From positions 1-10,224 of the forward strand of contig JAQBPC010000375.1 of the NCBI GenBank assembly GCA_028287725.1: DNA of 10,224 nt. Direction: 5' to 3'. A program made the translations under genes and the position numbers. Below the pieces are notes generated by a model that was not told the origin of the DNA, did not search any database, and worked only from the letters and a program-made list of their open reading frames with translations. Source of the stretch: Chloroflexota bacterium (GTDB taxonomy: Bacteria > Chloroflexota > UBA5177 > JANWHV01). Below, piece after piece: positions 7,556 to 10,224 of the stretch. The number at the start of each line of letters is the position of its first letter. The stretch's first letter is position 1.

Positions 7556-10144
7556 ATGGACTTTCTGCACCCTCTCGTGCTGTTGCTGCTCCTGCCGCTC
7601 GCATGGGCAATCCATCGAGTCAGCCGTCAGCGCCTGAAACGGCTGCCGTGGCTTCGCGCGCTCGTCACGCTGGTCCTCCGCCTGGCCATTACGGCGCTGC
7701 TGGTGTTTGCCCTGGCCGGGCCACGAGTCACACGGGCAGCGAGCGGCGTCCAGGTAGTGTTTGTGCTTGACCGCTCAGCCAGCGTGGGCTCAGCCGGCCA
7801 GGGCGCCGCGCAAGCCTGGATCCGGTCCGCGCTGCGCGCACGGCATAGCGACGATGGCGCTTCGATAGTGGCTGTCGGCAAAGCCCCGACATGGTCGGGT
7901 CCGGTGCCCGGTCGGTCGCTGCCCGCGATTCCGCCGGTCGATGCATCGGGATCGAACATCGAAGCCGGGCTGCGCCTGGCGCTGGCCGGGCTGCCGGCAA
8001 ACCGTTCGGGGAGGGTCGTGCTGTTGAGCGACGGCCGCCAGACCAGCGGCGACGCGCTGCAAGCGGCCCAGCTGGCAGCAGTCTCCCATGTGCCGATATC
8101 GGTGGTGCCGTTGCCGGCGCCACCGCGAGGCGATGTGGGCGTCGCGATTGCCGAGCTGCCACATAACACGCGATCCGGCGCGCATATGACCTTGCGCGTG
8201 GGCTTGCAGGCCGACCGCGCCGCCTCCGCCGTCGTCCACCTTTCGGTCGATGGTGTCCCACTTGGCCAGCGCGCGCTGACGCTTCATGCCGGCCTCAACA
8301 CGTTCTTCTTCGCGCAGACGGCCGGCACGCCGGGAATCCATACATACCACGTACAGGTATCGGCTCCCGGCGATCCCGTACCACAGAACAATGCCCTCGA
8401 TGCCGTCACAGTCGTCGGCACGGCGCCAAAGGTCCTCGTGTTGGCAGGCGATACGCACGAGGCCGCGCCGTTCGGCCAAACCTTGAGCGCCTCCGGCATC
8501 CGGGTCACCATGCAACCCGCTGAACGCGCGCCGACCTCCGTCGCCGCTTTAGCCGCATACGACGCAGTGGTGCTGGCTAATGCGCCCGCCTCCAAGCTGG
8601 CGCCGGCAGCAATTAGTGCCATCAAGTCCGCCGTACACGATCGTGGTCTTGGTCTGCTGACAACCGGTGGCCCGAATAGCTACGCCATTGGAGGCTACGC
8701 GGGGAGCGACTTGGAGAAGGTGCTGCCGGTTACCAGCCTGGCTGTCGCCCGTGCCGGTCGGGGCAACGTTGGCTTGATCCTGATCATCGACAAATCCGGC
8801 AGCATGATGGATCAAATGCAGGGCGTGTCCAAGATCAGCATGGCGCAGGCAGCGGCAGTTGAAGCCATCAATCACCTGCAATCCAGCGACAGCATCGGCG
8901 TGATCGTCTTCGACGACACCACACGCGTGATCGTGCCGTTCCAGCAGGTCGGCAATGCGGCGAAACGCCGGCGCGATCAGGAAGCGATTTCTCAGGTGCA
9001 GGCATTCGGCAACACGCTCATCTACCCCGCGCTGCGTCAAGCTGCACGTTACCTTTTCAGCAGCAATGCGCAGTTCAAGCATATTGTGCTGATGACGGAC
9101 GGCCAGGGCGAAACGAACGTGCCATTCCTCCAGCTGATTCAACAAATGAAGAACAACAATATCACGCTCTCCACTATCGGCATCGGCACGGACGCCATGG
9201 TCGACGAGCTAAAGACCTTTGCCTCCGCCGGCGGTGGTCGCTTCTATTACACTGCCAACCCACACGACATCCCGCGCATTGTCGTGCTGGAAACCCGCAT
9301 AAGCAGCGGACCAACGCGCGTCCAAGGCAAACTCGCGGTTCGCCAGGCCGCGAACGATGCTGCCCTACGATCGCTGGTCGGCACCACCCCTCCATCGCTC
9401 CACTCCTACAACATCGCGTCACCGAAGGACACCGCTCGAGTGCTCCTGCAATCTCAACTTGGCGACCCTATCCTCACGCAGTGGCACTATGGCTTGGGCC
9501 AGGTCACCGCGTGGACAAGCGGGATCACATCCGACTGGGCGCAGGCGTGGATCCATCAGACTGCATTTTGGGGTGACCTGCTGCATGGGATGCTGCCGGC
9601 CGAGAAGCCACAGGCGCTGCGCACCGACCTCCAACTGACCGACGCGGGCCTCTCGGTTGGCGCGGATTCACTGACCGACCAAGGGGCTTTTGCTAATTTG
9701 GTGACGACACGCGCCGTGGTAACCTCGCCTGACGGCCAGAGCCGCGTCATGACACTGTTGCAAGACGCTCCCGGCCATTACAGCGCCAAGCTGCCAAAAC
9801 CCGCCCGCGGTGTCTACAGCGTGGCGATTGCGCAGTACGACAACTCGACCCTGTTGCGACAAGGGCACGGCGCCATTGCCGTACCCTACGCGGCGGAGTA
9901 CTCCATAGGCAAGCCGGACCAAACCCTGCTCAACAACATCGCCGCAACGAGCAATGCCCCCACACTCGGCAAACCCACAGATGCATTCAGCCCAGCCGGT
10001 CTCCCCACGTATCCCACCCATCAGGACGTATGGCCGCTACTGGCGCTTCTTGCCCTGCTGCTCTTCCCGCTCGACGTTGCCGGCCGACTGCTGTACACGC
10101 CACGAAGCCCGTTCGAGCCGGCTAAGAAGGGGCGCCAGTCCTGA
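7556..10144 (+). CDS. Membrane protein with two vWA domains flanking an amidotransferase-like domain
   Basis: This 862-residue protein has two N-terminal helices (about 3-20 and 36-56) separated by a basic loop, so the rest up to the final helix is predicted outside the membrane. Domains in order: vWA-1 at about 66-187, with DRSAS at 72-76, SN at 133-134 where Thr-Asn is usual, and Asp159 in LLSDG; a beta-sandwich, CARDB-like, at about 192-287; an alpha/beta class I amidotransferase-like fold at about 291-393 (KVLVLAGD, LLTTGGPNSYAIGGY) without an obvious catalytic cysteine; vWA-2 at about 404-580, with DKSGS at 412-416, Thr487 and Asp515, a full MIDAS; a beta-rich region to about 820; and a C-terminal helix VWPLLALLALLLFPLDVAG near 825-843. 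This matches the large vWA proteins found at the end of MoxR-DUF58-BatA-like clusters. It is the last gene of the run; no terminator is visible after it. The client is unknown. Confidence 0.92.
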   Translation: MDFLHPLVLLLLLPLAWAIHRVSRQRLKRLPWLRALVTLVLRLAITALLVFALAGPRVTRAASGVQVVFVLDRSASVGSAGQGAAQAWIRSALRARHSDDGASIVAVGKAPTWSGPVPGRSLPAIPPVDASGSNIEAGLRLALAGLPANRSGRVVLLSDGRQTSGDALQAAQLAAVSHVPISVVPLPAPPRGDVGVAIAELPHNTRSGAHMTLRVGLQADRAASAVVHLSVDGVPLGQRALTLHAGLNTFFFAQTAGTPGIHTYHVQVSAPGDPVPQNNALDAVTVVGTAPKVLVLAGDTHEAAPFGQTLSASGIRVTMQPAERAPTSVAALAAYDAVVLANAPASKLAPAAISAIKSAVHDRGLGLLTTGGPNSYAIGGYAGSDLEKVLPVTSLAVARAGRGNVGLILIIDKSGSMMDQMQGVSKISMAQAAAVEAINHLQSSDSIGVIVFDDTTRVIVPFQQVGNAAKRRRDQEAISQVQAFGNTLIYPALRQAARYLFSSNAQFKHIVLMTDGQGETNVPFLQLIQQMKNNNITLSTIGIGTDAMVDELKTFASAGGGRFYYTANPHDIPRIVVLETRISSGPTRVQGKLAVRQAANDAALRSLVGTTPPSLHSYNIASPKDTARVLLQSQLGDPILTQWHYGLGQVTAWTSGITSDWAQAWIHQTAFWGDLLHGMLPAEKPQALRTDLQLTDAGLSVGADSLTDQGAFANLVTTRAVVTSPDGQSRVMTLLQDAPGHYSAKLPKPARGVYSVAIAQYDNSTLLRQGHGAIAVPYAAEYSIGKPDQTLLNNIAATSNAPTLGKPTDAFSPAGLPTYPTHQDVWPLLALLALLLFPLDVAGRLLYTPRSPFEPAKKGRQS

Positions 10145-10224
10145 GTACTTCACTACGGAGCCGTGAAAACCCCGCCAAGGCTTGGCCAGGGTGATGTAGC
10201 CGCGATCCAGAAACCCAGTCCTTT

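Noticed and set aside
10174..10186. GCCAAG, one base, then CTTGGC: a short palindrome after the last gene.
   Set aside because: The stem is short with almost no loop, and no T run follows, so it does not qualify as a terminator.
10153..10224. A 23-codon minus-strand open frame running off the window edge, which might be the end of a convergent gene.
   Set aside because: It is too short to judge. It has neither a start nor any recognisable motif inside the window.

Overview
The window is a GC-rich bacterial chromosomal segment of seven protein-coding genes. I see no rRNA, tRNA, CRISPR array, insertion sequence or phage gene. The first two genes are ordinary metabolic or stress genes found in many phyla. 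The rest is a five-gene membrane module built around a MoxR-type AAA+ ATPase and von Willebrand factor A (vWA) proteins. The combination of a low-complexity membrane protein, MoxR, DUF58, a BatA-like protein and a double-vWA protein resembles clusters I recall from Chloroflexota. That assignment rests on memory of gene order and family style plus GC-rich codon use, so it is tentative.

Layout. At 6-926 on the minus strand is a beta-hydroxyacid dehydrogenase of the 3-hydroxyisobutyrate/tartronate-semialdehyde reductase family. It is divergent from a Bcp/PrxQ-type peroxiredoxin at 1087-1566. A stretch of about 450 bp without a convincing gene follows (1567-2017) and contains two overlapping, mutually competing hairpins. 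From 2018 to 10144 five plus-strand genes follow closely: a three-helix membrane protein with a long Gln/Asn/Gly/Ser-rich extracytoplasmic tail (2018-3739); MoxR (3736-4716); a DUF58 protein with an intact metal-ion-dependent adhesion site (MIDAS, 4833-5774); a BatA-like membrane protein whose vWA-like domain has lost its MIDAS residues (5771-7546); and an 862-residue membrane protein with two vWA domains flanking an amidotransferase-like fold (7556-10144). Two of the four junctions are ATGA stop/start overlaps and one is a 9-bp gap, which points to a single operon. The exception is a 116-bp gap before the DUF58 gene.

Working model (inference). MoxR and DUF58 would be the cytoplasmic ATPase and adaptor pair. 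The BatA-like and double-vWA proteins, which share the same N-terminal two-helix module and the same C-terminal anchor, would place one inactive and two active-looking vWA domains outside the membrane. The low-complexity protein is translationally coupled to moxR and is the best candidate for a dedicated partner or substrate. Related MoxR-vWA systems are thought to act in protein or complex maturation and envelope stress, but nothing in this sequence names the client.
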